From: Castanea sativa
Lineage: Eukaryota; Streptophyta; Magnoliopsida; Fagales; Fagaceae
Assembly (NCBI RefSeq): GCF_040712315.1
Contig: NC_134016.1
Coordinates: 49,106,986-49,170,985 of the forward strand
Direction of reading: 5' to 3'
DNA length: 64,000 bases
Shown: piece after piece, positions 44,677 to 57,394 of the stretch
Layout of the letters: every line of letters starts with the position of its first letter
How positions within the stretch are numbered: position 1 is the stretch's first letter
Translations under genes and position numbers: made by a program
The notes under the pieces: generated by a model
Told to the model about the DNA's origin: nothing
Database searches by the model: none
What the model saw: only the letters and a program-made list of their open reading frames with translations

Positions 44677-45505
44677 TATTATTGTTCTTTCTTATCAAAC
44701 TTCTAAAAAAGAAAAAGCACTTCCAACAGCAACTCCAAGCAAGTACATAGATCTAGCTACATCTAGTAATTCTTTCTTTCGATCCCTTTACCATTCTTAT
44801 AATATCACACATACTTTACCAACTTTTCAAAATTTTGAAATATTCTGTTAATGTTATTAACAAAATGATTAATATGTTAATTTTCACCAAATCTCAAGTC
44901 TTATAATATCACACATACTTTTCCAGCTTTTTAAAATTTTGAAATATTCTATTATTGTTATTAACGAAATGATTAATATGTTAATTTTCACCAAATCTCA
45001 AGGGAAAGTGTCATTCTCTTGAACTTTTGGGGTGGAGTAACATTCCCCAAAAGTTTTTGTAATTTACCCTATTAATTTTCTATATTCTTCCAATTTTTCT
45101 ATTCCCTTTTCAAACACACAAAAGTAAAACGGTTATCTTTTCTTTCCTTTTACTTTTCTATTCGTCGTATGTTTATCATCCATCAATTACTGCAAATTTT
45201 ACACAAACCAGAAATAGTTCAAAATATGACATTATAATATAATTTTTTCCCAAATTAGGTCAACAACAAACGTCATTCATTACTATGTTTTCATTTTTCA
45301 TTGATTTATTATTTAGTTATAGTATCAAAATTATAGTAGATGAATATGTAAAGTTAAAATCGTCTAAGACAAATTTGTAAAGCCAACAAGAGTGTAGCAA
45401 CAAAATTAAAGGTGAAAAATATATAAGAAAAAAAATAATGATGTGGCGGATGAGTTGGCTCAACAAGAGTATAACAATAATTATACATTTTAGCTTCTAG
45501 CTAGT
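44677..45505. repeat. Repeat block alpha, copy 3
   Basis: Begins ttattgttctttcttatcaa, matching 40,841 onward, and carries the same tandem doubling near 44,805-45,002. No gene. Confidence 0.8.
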
Positions 45506-45668
45506 CCACATTCGCTATAACTTGATGTTCCAAAAATCGAGTTATATATTTGAAACTCGATTTTTAGAAAATTGAGTTTCAAAATAGGGGCATTTTCCTA
45601 ATTAGTTTCAAACATGGGGCATTTTGCTGAAAATTCTGTGAGAAAATGGTAGAAGCCCATTTTGGCTC
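45506..45668. mobile_element. Truncated Mutator-type MITE 2, copy 3
   Basis: Same right-third remnant and same left junction as at 41,677-41,840. Confidence 0.75.
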
Positions 45669-46288
45669 AACCAATAAACACTCCAAAGTACAAGCAATAT
45701 AGATTGATGGTCACAAAATTGTAATAAAAAGGAAAAAAGAGAGATAGATGTCACAAAATATAGACTTTAAAAGTATTACATAAAGGACAATATACTTCAA
45801 CTCATAAATTCTTAACCATACTATAAGGGATTTTTCCCCCCAATACTCGTATACCAAGTTAGCATTGAAGTGAGACATTTCTATAGGAGTTAGGCATATA
45901 GACTCATAGACACCTTCCAAATATACATGGAATCAGGTGAACAACATTAAACTTACTAATACATATAACACAGGTTTGTACATTTTCACAGGGAATGTAT
46001 GTGTTTCAAATCACTTGCTTAACCTTGGCAAATGGTGTCTCATACAAAATAGGGTTGTCATACTTAGACGCCAAACTCTAATCCCCGAGAAAATCATTGA
46101 ATGAATCTGCCACGAAGTATGATAGACTCAAGATTGCATCCCCCTTCTAGGAAAAGCACACATCAGCCCTCGCATAGATCTTTGGCAAGTTGTTTAGGGA
46201 GTGTTTGAGAGAGTAATTTGAGTTATGTTGTTTCAGTGTTTTTGATATATATGTAGGTGAAAAAGTGTGTAATGTTGTTTAAAATGTG
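45669..46288. repeat. Repeat block gamma, copy 3, ending inside a MITE
   Basis: Matches 3,004-3,500. At 46,194 the tta is followed by the left half of the MITE family at 42,310 (46,197-46,288). The sequence then switches to block D at aaactttctgacc, where both parents share aactt. Confidence 0.75.
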
Positions 46289-47388
46289 TTTAAACTTTCT
46301 GACCAAGTTTTATTAGTATTTTTGTTTTCGTTTAGTTGATTTTCCCACATAATTCCTAAATCCAAGACATTCCTAGCCTAGTTATGTCAATATGATGCAG
46401 GCATTTGAAAATAATCCATATAATAGAAAATGTTTATTGTGTAATTTTGGAATTTGCTTGTGGGAGATATATTGCTGTGATATGTCACCATATCCTAATC
46501 TTATATTCTCCACTCTGACTACATCTGTTGTTTATTAGGCATATACTTTTATTCTGCATGACACATATTATTGCACATCCTTGACAAATTCAACAATTAA
46601 AAATGCAGATTTTTAGGCCAGAGATACCCAACTGTTGCCCAAGCTCTCTAGCAGAAATTATGAACCATGTTAAAGCCCCAACAAAAGACCAGCATTGGTT
46701 GAGATAGTAACCGTGTTAAAAGCCATTGACATTTGACACTTCAAAGGAACTTTTTATGAACAACGTGCTGTTTATTCTTCTGCTTCCAGTGGGGACCTCA
46801 AATCTGTATTTAGCTAGATCATGGGACATAAATTTGGTTCATAATGCCTGAACTCTTTCATAATAAAATAGAGTAACATCCTCCCCCACTCCCAAAAAAC
46901 AAAAGTATGTGCATGCACACACAGAAAAAAGAGATTGGCTTCTTCTGACTTCTTCTGAAGTACTTATTTTTCGTTGAAGTTATAGACTTTTTATTAACCT
47001 TGGCTTCACGCCATTAACTTAAATTTCTTTCCAAAATAACTTGGAACTACATATCTACTTCACCTGTTAATTCATCCCTCTCTAATTCTAAGGGTAACAT
47101 CCACTCCAATCTCTATTAAGTTGTAACCAGTTAAATACCAAATATCATTATAAGATCATATTTAAAGAAATCCAATCACTGAGAAGGAGTCAAAAAAGAA
47201 CCCTAATAACAATTCAAAACCAAAATAAAATCAAACTCATATACATTTAATATGAGATATCCAACAATAAGAACAAAATTTCACAATTTCCACAAAACCC
47301 ACATGAGCAAACCAATTAAACAACAAAATACAATACAGAGCCAACCAAAAACTATAAAAGAAGAAGAATAAATTACCAGGGCAGTGGT
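46289..47388. other. Block D start and nuclease intron region
   Basis: 46,289-46,351 equals 9,832-9,893. The rest has no copy elsewhere in the window, except that its right end is the intron after the nuclease exon. No gene seen in 46,352-47,240. Confidence 0.5.
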
Positions 47389-47735
47389 TGGCATCAAAAG
47401 CCGTGACAGTGAAAGCCCCATCAGGATCATCCACAACCATCGACTGCCCAATTTCAATTTCCACAAACAATGAATCATCAAGCTGCACAAACCACTCAAA
47501 ATCAAGTTCAACCCAATTAAAAAATTAAAAAAAAAAACCCTGTAAGCAGAGAGAAACCCGGGGGTAGTGTTGAAGGACCAGAGTCTTGGTGAGAAGGGTT
47601 GAGTAGATAGGGAAAGAGAATTGGGAAGAGATGCCAAAGGAGTGGTCTTTGTGGGTGGTGCCTCTTTCTCCTTGAAGAAGAAGTCCATGTGTCCACTGAG
47701 AATGGTAGCCCTTTGGGCATTTCTATTGGCATTTT
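47389..47735 (-). pseudogene. SNM1/Apollo-like nuclease fragment, copy D2
   Basis: Start MPIEMPKGLPFSVDTWTSSS is present at 47,732, but a short deletion removes the HxHxDH metal motif that copy D1 keeps. Exon 2 encodes LDDSLFVEIEIGQSM, VVDDPDGAFTVTAFDANHCPG, followed by the donor ggtaatt. Later exons are missing. With D0 and D1 this shows three truncated relatives carrying different lesions. Confidence 0.7.
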
Positions 47736-50700
47736 CCTGCTACTAATTTGTGTTGGGAGAAATGGGTTTGAGAGGAAAAAAAAAAAAAGAATAATGTTGT
47801 GAAAACGTTTTCCTCACAGAACTTCTATAGAAAGAATGAGAGGGAAGGAAAATAAAGGCCTGTTTGGTAGGTAGTTAAAACACATTTTTATTTTTTAAAC
47901 AATTTTACAAATTTTTTTATACTCTTTTTCATTCACACATGTTTCAAAAAATTATAAATAATATTCTCAAACTCTTCTATTAAACGGGTCCAAAATGTTT
48001 TCCAATTTGGGGGGAAATGTTTTTGTAAACAATTGAGGATAATGAATCGAGATCATTGAGTTTAAGCCCTACCTGACCCATTCATCCATCATCCAATTGT
48101 GTATTAGTTATTCCTTAGTAAATACAATAATTTCAAAACTTAATATATTTCAAAAAAACAAATTTTTCATATACATCTAACAATTATAAAAATAAAAAAT
48201 CATAAAAAATAACACATATCTCTCTTAAATTTAAAAATAACAATTTTTAAGGAGATATAATTGTATGAGTAAATTATTTCTTAAAATAAATGTTAAGTTT
48301 CATTCTAATGTTATAACTCACAACCAAACTAATGAATAGGTTTAATTATTACATTACAACACACTATATTACTAGTAATAAAGATTACAATTCCTATCGT
48401 AATCCTCATTCAGTGTACTAAACGTATCCTTATTTTCTGTTATCTCTCGAGGACCCATAGGATTATGTTCAAGTACCCTTCAATTTTGGTAAATGACGGA
48501 GGAGATTGTTATTTGGGTCTAAGGCGGTAGTGTTAATGTGTTAATGACTTAGGAGGAGTGTTAATTCAGCCCTCATCTACGAATATTGAATCCAAATAAG
48601 GTAGTAGTCTAATAGATTTTCTCCCTAGTGTTAACCTACTTAGGAATGTATTTGGTGGTTTTAGGATTTTTTTTTTTTATTAGAGTAGTTACTAACAAAT
48701 TTAAATTATACAAAATTTAACAAAGAGATAACTTGAAATATATCAACGTTAACAAAAAAAAGAAACACGTACTCACAAAAATACATGAATTATTATAAAT
48801 TTTTTTGTACTAATAAAGAGAAAAAGAAAAAATAGAATAATAAAAGATAAAGTGAAAACTGAAAATATTGAGAAAAGAATAATAAAATGAGAGAGAGTTT
48901 GAATGATAATAGAAAAGAGAAAAATGGAGAGAGAGAGAGAGACGGATGATATTTGCTACAACTGCAAGACAAACTAAGAAGAGTAAAATTATTGCGACTG
49001 CAAAACCAAAGAGAGCATAATTACAAGCATCGCTAAGGAGAATATATGACCACAATATTTTTCTTGAACTGTTTTTTAAGGAAAAATGAAAAATGAAATT
49101 ATTTTTATGTAATGAGTTGAACGAGTTGCAAATTTGAATGATTAGAGATTTTTATTTTATTTTTTTGTTTTTGAATAGGCTTTTTGTCAAATAATTTGTT
49201 CATTTGTTGTTGTTTGGTCTAGTCTTGTCTACCTAAAGACTAACACATTTTATTTTTATTTGAGCTAATAATATGCAGGAGGACTTTGTTTTACATGACT
49301 AATCCATTCATCAAACCAAACTCATTTAGTTTTTTTTTTTTTTTAATTTATAGAAGGTGAAGGAGATGAACTCAATAAAGCTACATGCCTATATCACAAC
49401 TTAACTCCTGAGCTGACCATTGATTAAACCGCTGCACTTTTACAAGACACGTTTCCAAGGCCCAAAAAGAAAGAACTTAAAGACGGGAAAAACTGCTCTT
49501 ATATTGGAAGCAATGATCAAAGCAAAGGAAGCCAACCTGAGTAGAATCATCATTCTGAACAATTGCAAAGGAACAGTACAACTATATAACAATGATAGAG
49601 TACCAGCTTGGCAAGAGCACACCTTTTTGTCTGATACTAGGCAGCTTATGCAACAAGGATTGTCTGTTCATTTGGTGTATGTACCTAAAGTTATATTCTC
49701 CCATGTACTAGAACTTGCTAATAGGTCTGCTAGGTTCCCTGTGCATGTCTACAATCTTTGCATGAACTCTACGGAGGCTTAGCCCCTATTTGTTTTTCTC
49801 CATCAATCTAATATGTTTATCAGGTAAAAAAAAAAAAAGGTGTTGTATTCTAATTTTTCAAGAATTTTTGTGTTGGGGAGTGGGGATGCCAGGCATCCAA
49901 GACTAACGCATTTTATTTTTATTTGAGCTAATAATATGCAGGCTCACAGTGGACATAGTTTTACATGACTAATCCATTCATCATACCAAACTCTTCTTTT
50001 TTTTAATAGAAGGTGAAGGAGATGAACTCATCAAAAGCTTCTTCTATAAAAAAAAAACTCAACAAAGCTATATCCCTATATCACAACTTTACTCCTAAGC
50101 TGACCCCTGATTAAACCGCTGCATTTACGAGACAAGTTTCCAAGGCCCAAAAAGAAAAGACTTAAAGATGAGGGAAACCTGCTCTTATATGGTCTAATTA
50201 AGTTCTGAAATATGGTCTCACAATAGAACCCACTAAGAAAACTGGATCAACATACTTAGATTGAATCCAACGTTAATTTGGGCCATTGAAATATATGCTA
50301 CAATCGAAGGCATGCCTAGGCCCAAAACAAAAAAGGAAAACTGATACATTTTGAATACTAGATTTTGAGTAGCACTAACAGAGTTGGCTTTCCTTAGATG
50401 GTACAGAGCTTCATTCCGAAAGCTTATAATTTCTATAATCTGCAGTGAGTCTCCCAATTTAATCCTTGATTAAAGACCTTGATTCTAAAAGGTTTATTGA
50501 GAGAAAAGGTTCAATCAAGTATCAAACCAGATGTGTTACACTCCCTAATGGCTTCGTTTATATTGCATAGATCCACACCACAGCACATGTAACGCTTAAT
50601 AAATTATTTTTTAAAATTGGGTTTTTTTTTTTTTTTTATGGCCTATGTTCACTTAGAAAATCCTTGAGACCTACATCTTTATTTTATGAGAGTGCAGTAC

Positions 50701-51755
50701 ATCTATGTTACAATAATCCCAAAATGGGAATATATAGGAGGCTAAATTCTAAACTAACCATATATTAATTATGTTTAATAGACTTCTAGACTTTTAGTAC
50801 AAGTAGAAGACTTGACTTGCAGACAAAATAGAATCGAGCAAGCATATAGCCTAATATATCTCTAACATTTTTTTTTTTTGTCAGTGGAATTGACAGAACT
50901 TTCTTGGCCATCTAAAAATGCAGGTTTGAATTGTTTGCTGCTACAGAGCTCATGCGTCCAAATGCAAGGAACCTAAGCACCAAAAGGCAACAAGGTATGT
51001 AAAGATGGCAACTGCTTTATGTCCATGGAAATTAAGGACCTTCATTATTCATATATTAGGACAAATAGCAATGACTTTTCAGTATCAAAATTCATTATGA
51101 TCCGTAAAAATAGCCACCGATTCTTTTAATTAAGATGCAACTTATGATTGCACTGAAGATGCTGTACTGAAGTCTGAAGATGACTGCCACATGCAACTTT
51201 CAAACCCTTAATAGTTCTTTCATCCATTTTGCATTATTAGCTTCTTCTTCTTTCTGTTTTTTTTTAGTACATTTAAATTTTAAAACCCTGACTGTTGCAA
51301 AATAAAACTAAATTTCCGTTGATTGTGTAAATTGTAATATATAATTCCTTATGCAGATTCTAACACAATAAATCTTACTAACAAAGCAATTGATATTATA
51401 CACTAGTTCCAACATAAACTCAAAAAGTCATTTAAGCATTTATCTATGGATTATTGGAGGAGAAAGTACATCTTATATCAATACTTTCAGTAACAACCCA
51501 ACGAATGAATGTCTTGTGGTTTTATTTTATACTTTTTTGCTAAAGACAATCCTACCAACTTCCCATGTTGTATTCGGTATTCACTAATATAATCACTAGG
51601 AATCTAAGTACAAACTCCCCAAAATCCTCGACGTGTCTGTGTCCGACATGGGCATGCCAGGGACACTCCTATCTATTAGCATGTGGCCTGGTATGTGAGA
51701 CGGAAAAATATAATTTTTTTATTTTAAAATTTTTCCTTTGATTTTACATAGATGT
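47736..51755. repeat. Duplicated block D, copy 2
   Basis: Matches 10,245-14,340 with small insertions and deletions. The MITE at 10,558 is represented only by its right part. The (GA)n tract is shorter (48,927-48,942). Apart from the fragments listed, no gene is seen. Confidence 0.8.
49438..49782 (+). pseudogene. RNase H-like fragment, copy D2 (frame open)
   Basis: Same frame as 12,030-12,386 but without the internal stop (LEAMIKAKEANLSRIIILNN ... HVYNLCMNSTEA). Start and upstream domain are missing, so I treat it as a fragment. Which copy is closer to the ancestor is not clear. Confidence 0.4.
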
Positions 51756-51799
51756 TTATTCTGAAAACTCAAAATAAACACAAAAATACACCTAAAAAT

Positions 51800-52740
51800 A
51801 AACATAATATACCTAAAGACTAAAACATTTTATTTTTATTTGAGCTAATAATATGCAGGCTCATAGAGGACTTTGTTTTGCATGACTAATCCATTCATCA
51901 AACCAAACTCATTTAGTTTATTTTTTATTTATTATTTTTTTAGAGGGTGAAGGAGATGAACTCAATAAAGCTATATGCCTATATCACACATTGGTTGTGT
52001 GTGTCTAGTGTCCGCTGTTTATAACCCCAGTCTACAACTTCAAATATTAGGCTCTTTTGTATTTGTACTCTGATTATGTAATATATTATAAACCTATTAA
52101 AATACTAATATTACTATTTTCGTATAAATTTTAATAAGTATTACGGTTTACTCAAAAAAAAAAAAAACAAACAAACAATCAAACTCCAGAGCTGACCACT
52201 GATTAAACCGCTGCACTTACAAGACACGTTTCCAAGGCCCAAAAAGAAAGAACTTAAAGATAGGGGAAAAACTGCTCTTATATTGGTCTAACTAAGTTCT
52301 GAAATATGGACCATACAAGAGAACCCACTAAGAAAACTGGATCAACGTACCTAGATTCAATCCAACATTAATTTGCGCCATTGACAAATATGCTACAATC
52401 GAAGGCATGCCTAAGCCCAAAACAAAAAGGAGGGAAAAATAATGTAAAGCTAGAGTTGGTGATAACTGATGACGCTGCTTGGTTCCTAAGCCATTGTGAA
52501 TCCAAAATTTTGAGTAACACTTCAGAGTTGGCTTTCCTTAGATTGTACAGAGCTTCATTTTCTAAAGCTACAATTTCTATCTTCAGCAGTGAGTCTCCCA
52601 ATTTAATCCTCGAGTAAAAGCCCTTGATTCTTTTTTTCTTTTCTTTTTTTTTGAGAGAGATATAAGGTTGTATCAACCAGATGTGTTCGAACTTGTTCCA
52701 CACCACAGCACAGGCATAGCTTAATAAATTATTTGCAAAT
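51800..52740. repeat. Extra D-family repeat units
   Basis: 51,825-51,990 and 52,185-52,425 repeat the gctaataatatgcaggctca and ccaaggcccaaaaagaaaga motifs. 52,425-52,740 resembles 50,330-50,560. The intervening 51,990-52,160 is different AT-rich DNA. Confidence 0.6.
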
Positions 52741-54747
52741 AAAAAAGGGTTTTTTTTGTTTGTTTTTTGCTGTGAGTTGGCACTTGACAGAACTTTGTTT
52801 TTTGCTGTGAGCTGACAGAACTTTGTTGGCCGTCTAAAAATACAAGTTTGATTGGTTTGCTGCTACAAAGCTCATGCGTCTAAATGCAAGGAACCTAAGC
52901 ACCAAAAGGGAAAAAAGGTATATATATTTGTATATAAGGCAACTGCTTTATGTTAATGGAAATTAAGGACCTTATTCATAGATAAGACAAAATAGATTGA
53001 CATTTTTAGCATTATGATCTGTAAAAATAACTACAGATTCTTTTAACGATCTATTTAGGCTCATCTCTTGCTGACAAACCAAGAGATGTAACGAAATTCC
53101 TGAGGCCTCAATTCCATTAGGAAACCACTGCCATGGCTTAACCCAAGCATTGCCAATGTATTATATGGTTTTCTTTCCTTCTTGATCTGTTGGAATTTTG
53201 CTTGTCTTTATGCTAGAAGCGATAAGTAATAAAAATAAAGCAGTACATTTGAATCTTTGCGGTTTGTTATATAGTTGAGCTTACAAATATACTATGTTTC
53301 CATCAAGAATCTGTCCTTATTAGGATGGTTGATAAACAAACAAGTGTTTATGAGACAGATGACCTGATATATATAAACAAACAAGCGTTTATATAATTTG
53401 ATGCCCCTCAAACAAATTTCATCATATACAATAATACACTAGTCCTTAAATATACTATAACATATATCTTCTAGTATGTAATTTAGATTCGTCTTTATAC
53501 ATGTGCTAAACTGAAAACTTTTGAATTTCTCAACAATCAATCAAATCAGTAAGAAGTAAAAACATAAGTATTGAATGAATAGAAGAATAATCACCAACTG
53601 CACAAATGCTTGACCCAACTTTTTTTTTTTGGTTATCTTCTTTGACTGGATCAAGCCAATAACAATGTCCCTTAGACCTTTTAAAAAAAATTACTTATTT
53701 CAAGTCCTCAGCCTTCCAAGGCAAAGGACATACATATTTAAAGGCAAGAGTGATAAGATCATATATATGCCTATAACAGAAAAAAATCGGGCAGTAGGTT
53801 AGCATAAGAAAAAAGAATTTACATCAAAACAGAGGAAACAAAATTGTATACTTTAAATATTGTTAGTTCAGTGACTGCAAAGTTTGAATACAAAAAAGGG
53901 TGCAGCATAAGGTAAAAATCTTCAGCAGAAATGTAATAAAAACATGTCCAACTAGCAAAAAAGCTGATGCATGCATAAGATTATCATTGCACGCTTATTT
54001 AAATATCTGAGTAGAGCCAACTATATTTCTGTAAAGTACAACCAAGATAAAATAACTACTGGTCCATTTCACACAAACTACAGGAGGAATATCAGCATTG
54101 GGAAATGGCTTCTTCTATGCAAAGGTCTAGGCAGGTGATCATATAGCATTAAGTACAAAATTGCCCAAGCTTATTCAAACCCATCTTTTATCAAAATCAT
54201 CCAATTCAACTGCACTTAAGATAATTAAAATCATGAACCATTCAAATAAAATAAAAGGCATTATTTTTCTATATTTTTAAGAGGAAAAAAAGAAGAAAAA
54301 AAAAAGAAGCTGTTCCTGAGATTTTAAGTCACTCCTAGTTAAAATGCTTAGTTCTGCCAAATCCTGCTGACCTGACACACTTTGAAAAATTGTTTTAACT
54401 CTCAAACTTTCAATGCATTGTGTTTGAACAAAGTCTCCTAGCTGAAAATCAATGGCACCATGACCATTGCATCAATCAAACCTTAAATTTCCAACCACAT
54501 TCACTCAAACTATCTATTTCAGAACTAATACCAATGAGCCCCTTCAACACTAAGATAGCAGTAAACGAACAAATAATTCAAGAACTATATATTAAACTTT
54601 CTCATTGCAAAACACCAACATAGTTTCTAACTTAAAGAAAACAACTAACAAACTCGCCGCAAACTTTATCACAAGCCTGAGCTAGGTAAGCTAAAACAAC
54701 ACATACATACAAAAGCATAAAATGCAAATGACTCTGCCCCCACCAAA
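52741..54747. other. Intergenic DNA; right part is probably the acetolactate synthase 3' region
   Basis: 52,770-52,925 is a degenerate copy of the 13,500 word. 53,000-54,400 shows no gene. About 300 bp before 54,748 are expected to be the 3' untranslated region, but I cannot fix the poly(A) site. Confidence 0.45.
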
Positions 54748-56742
54748 TCAGTAAGCAGTTCTTCCATCACCTTCGGTGATCATGTCTTTGAATGCCCCAC
54801 CACTTGGAATCATAGGAAGCACATGTTCTTGATGTGGTACAATCACATCTAACAAGTACGGGCCAGGAGTATCCAACATCTTCTGAATTGCACCTCTTAC
54901 ATCTTCCTTCCTTGTCACACGAGCTGCAGGTATATCACAAGCCTCAGCAAACTTCAACATATTAGGGTAAATCTCACTCTCTCTAGAAGGGTCACCAAGA
55001 TAAGTATGAGCCCTATTAGCCTTATAAAACCTATCCTCCCACTGCACCACCATACCCAAATGCTGATTATTCAACAACATGATCTTCACAGGAAGATTCT
55101 CCACCCGAATCGTCGCCAACTCCTGCACATTCATCATAAAACTCCCATCACCATCAATGTCCACAACAACTGCATCAGGATTCGCCACGGCAGCTCCAAC
55201 AGCAGCAGGCAATCCAAACCCCATCGCGCCTAAACCCCCTGACGTCAACCATTGGCGCGGCCTCTTGTACTTATAAAACTGAGCAGCCCACATTTGATGC
55301 TGCCCAACACCAGTACTTATAATCGCATTTCCATCAGTCAATTCGTCGAGCACTTGAATGGCATACTGTGGCGGAATCAACTCGCCAAAAGTCTTGAAAC
55401 CCAAAGGGTTCTTCTCCTTCACTGCCTTCAACTCATCCCTCCAAGCCGAGAAATCAATCTTAACCTTATTAGATTTCACTTCTAACAACTCATTCATCCC
55501 CTCCAATGCCAATTTCACATCAGCACACACCGAAACATGAGGCTGCTTATTCTTCCCAATCTCAGCCGAATCAATATCAATATGAACAATCTTCGCCCGA
55601 CTCGCGAAAGCCTCAATCTTTCCAGTAACACGGTCATCAAACCTGACCCCAAATGCAAGCAACAAATCAGACTTATCAACTGCATAATTCGCACAAACAG
55701 TACCGTGCATTCCAAGCATTTGAAGCGACAAGTCGTCTGATAAAGGAAACGCGCCGAGACCCATCAAAGTACTCGCAACTGGGATCCCAGTCAACTCAAC
55801 AAACCGGGTTAACTCGGGGCTCGAATTCAAACACCCACCACCGACATACAAGACCGGTTTTTTCGACTCGGAGATCAACCTAACGATCTGTTCCAACTGG
55901 GTTTGGCTCGGAGGCTTTGGTAACCGAGAATTATAGCCTGCTAATCCAATGGGTTGGTCCCAATTGGGCACCACAAGCTGTTGCTGAATGTCTTTTGGGA
56001 CGTCAATAAGAACCGGGCCGGGTCGACCCGAAGTGGCCAAGAAGAAGGCTTCTTCGACGATCCGAGGAATGTCCTCCACGTCGAGCACGAGGTAATTGTG
56101 CTTGGTGATGGAGCGCGTGACCTCCACGATCGGCGTTTCTTGAAACGCGTCGGTGCCGATCATGCGGCGTGGGACCTGGCCGGTGATAGCGACGACGGGG
56201 ACGCTGTCGAGGAGCGCGTCGGCGAGACCGCTGACGAGGTTGGTGGCGCCGGGGCCGGAGGTGGCTATGCAGACGCCGGGGAGGCCGGAGGAGCGCGCGT
56301 AGCCCTCGGCGGCGAAGACGCCGCCTTGCTCGTGGCGAGGGAGGACGTTGCGGATCGAGCTGGAGCGCGTGAGGGCCTGGTGAATCTCCAACGACGCGCC
56401 GCCGGGGTAGGCGAACACGTCCCTCACGCCTTGGCGCTCGAGTGCCTCGACGAGGACGTCGGCGCCCTTGCGTGGCTCGTCGGGGGCAAATCTGGAAACG
56501 AAGGGCTCTTGTTGCCGCTGCTTGGAGGGTAGTTTGGGTATTTGAGGAGTTGTGGGGGCTGAGGTTGTGGCGGTTGATTTTGGGCGAGGGAGGGAGTTAG
56601 AGATGTGGAGAGTCCGAATGGGTTTGTGGGGAATGTGGGAAAAGGGGAGAGTGAATCCGGAAATGAGAGACTTTGATGATAAAGAAGAACAATTGGGGAA
56701 TTTGGTGGTGGCGGTGGTGGAGGTGGTGGCGGCAGCCGCCAT
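54748..56742 (-). CDS. ALS: Acetolactate (acetohydroxyacid) synthase, catalytic subunit, plastid
   Basis: Single-exon frame of 664 residues. The enzyme condenses pyruvate with pyruvate or 2-oxobutyrate, the first common step of valine, leucine and isoleucine synthesis, in plastids. Residues 1 to about 80 are Ser/Thr/Pro-rich, a transit peptide. The TPP-binding N domain follows ([15 protein letters not shown]; catalytic Glu138 in RHEQGG), then the central domain ([10 protein letters not shown]) and the C-terminal TPP domain (GDGSF ... LLNNQHLGM). Positions where herbicide-resistance changes are known carry the sensitive residue: A116, P191, A199, D370, W568 and S647 (Arabidopsis numbers are 6 higher). 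Start context gaaatggc fits plants, and a CT-rich 5' leader precedes it. The first third is much more GC-rich than its surroundings. No lesions seen. Confidence 0.97.
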   Translation of the reverse strand: MAAAATTSTTATTKFPNCSSLSSKSLISGFTLPFSHIPHKPIRTLHISNSLPRPKSTATTSAPTTPQIPKLPSKQRQQEPFVSRFAPDEPRKGADVLVEALERQGVRDVFAYPGGASLEIHQALTRSSSIRNVLPRHEQGGVFAAEGYARSSGLPGVCIATSGPGATNLVSGLADALLDSVPVVAITGQVPRRMIGTDAFQETPIVEVTRSITKHNYLVLDVEDIPRIVEEAFFLATSGRPGPVLIDVPKDIQQQLVVPNWDQPIGLAGYNSRLPKPPSQTQLEQIVRLISESKKPVLYVGGGCLNSSPELTRFVELTGIPVASTLMGLGAFPLSDDLSLQMLGMHGTVCANYAVDKSDLLLAFGVRFDDRVTGKIEAFASRAKIVHIDIDSAEIGKNKQPHVSVCADVKLALEGMNELLEVKSNKVKIDFSAWRDELKAVKEKNPLGFKTFGELIPPQYAIQVLDELTDGNAIISTGVGQHQMWAAQFYKYKRPRQWLTSGGLGAMGFGLPAAVGAAVANPDAVVVDIDGDGSFMMNVQELATIRVENLPVKIMLLNNQHLGMVVQWEDRFYKANRAHTYLGDPSRESEIYPNMLKFAEACDIPAARVTRKEDVRGAIQKMLDTPGPYLLDVIVPHQEHVLPMIPSGGAFKDMITEGDGRTAY

Positions 56743-57150
56743 TTCCGGAGATTTTTCGTTTGAGAAGGCAAAATAAAAGAGAGAGAGAGAGAGAGAGAGG
56801 AGAAGTGGCGGTGAATGAATCTAATGATGCTGTGGTGGTAGGGTTTTAAAAAAATAAAGGGTTGTGGTGTGTTTTGCCTAAAATAACCATGGGATTTTTA
56901 TATTTTTATGGGTATAATTGGAATGTGAGAATTTTATGGTCCAACATGGAAGATTCCCATGAATCCCATCAAAAATAAAAATTGTTTTTTAAGTGGATTT
57001 TATGAAGATACGAGCATTTCATTAAATGTGTAAAATAAATGGGAAAAAATTAATAAAATTGGAGAGAAATTTTAGAGTGAGCAGAGCCATACCTGTGGTG
57101 TGTGTAGAGCCAAATCAGACATATATATGTACATATAAGAAAAGAATCCT
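56743..57150 (-). promoter_or_regulatory. Acetolactate synthase leader and upstream region
   Basis: A (CT)n tract on the minus strand (56,777-56,800), common in plant 5' untranslated regions, lies about 35 nt upstream of the ATG. A clear TATA box was not identified. Confidence 0.5.
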
Positions 57151-57152
57151 TC

Positions 57153-57340
57153 ATCTTGGGACTTGGAGAGCTCGACGAGCATCTTGGCGGGGGGCTGGAG
57201 GACCTCCATCTTGTTGAGGATGGTGGCGCCGCCGTTGTTGGTAATGATGACGTCGCCGGAGGAGGTGGAGATCATCTTGTCCATGCCACGCGGACCGAGG
57301 CTGGTGCAGAGAGGGAGAGGAAGGCCTCTTAAGGTCAAGC
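57153..57340 (-). pseudogene. CCT-delta (TCP-1 chaperonin subunit) exon fragment
   Basis: Minus strand encodes [35 protein letters not shown] and [11 protein letters not shown], the ATP-binding apical/equatorial start of the CCT4/delta chaperonin. An extra codon gives NNGGAT where NDGAT is usual. The homology stops at SQD, just before the conserved GDGTT catalytic motif, and the upstream part is unrelated. It is an isolated fragment, not a gene. Confidence 0.75.
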
Positions 57341-57394
57341 CGGCTAATGCAGTATGTGAAATACTTGTGATTAGACCTTTTTTTTTTTTTTTTA

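Noticed and set aside
55954..56532. 192-codon plus-strand frame inside acetolactate synthase
   Set aside because: Antisense shadow of a GC-rich true coding region; no domain.
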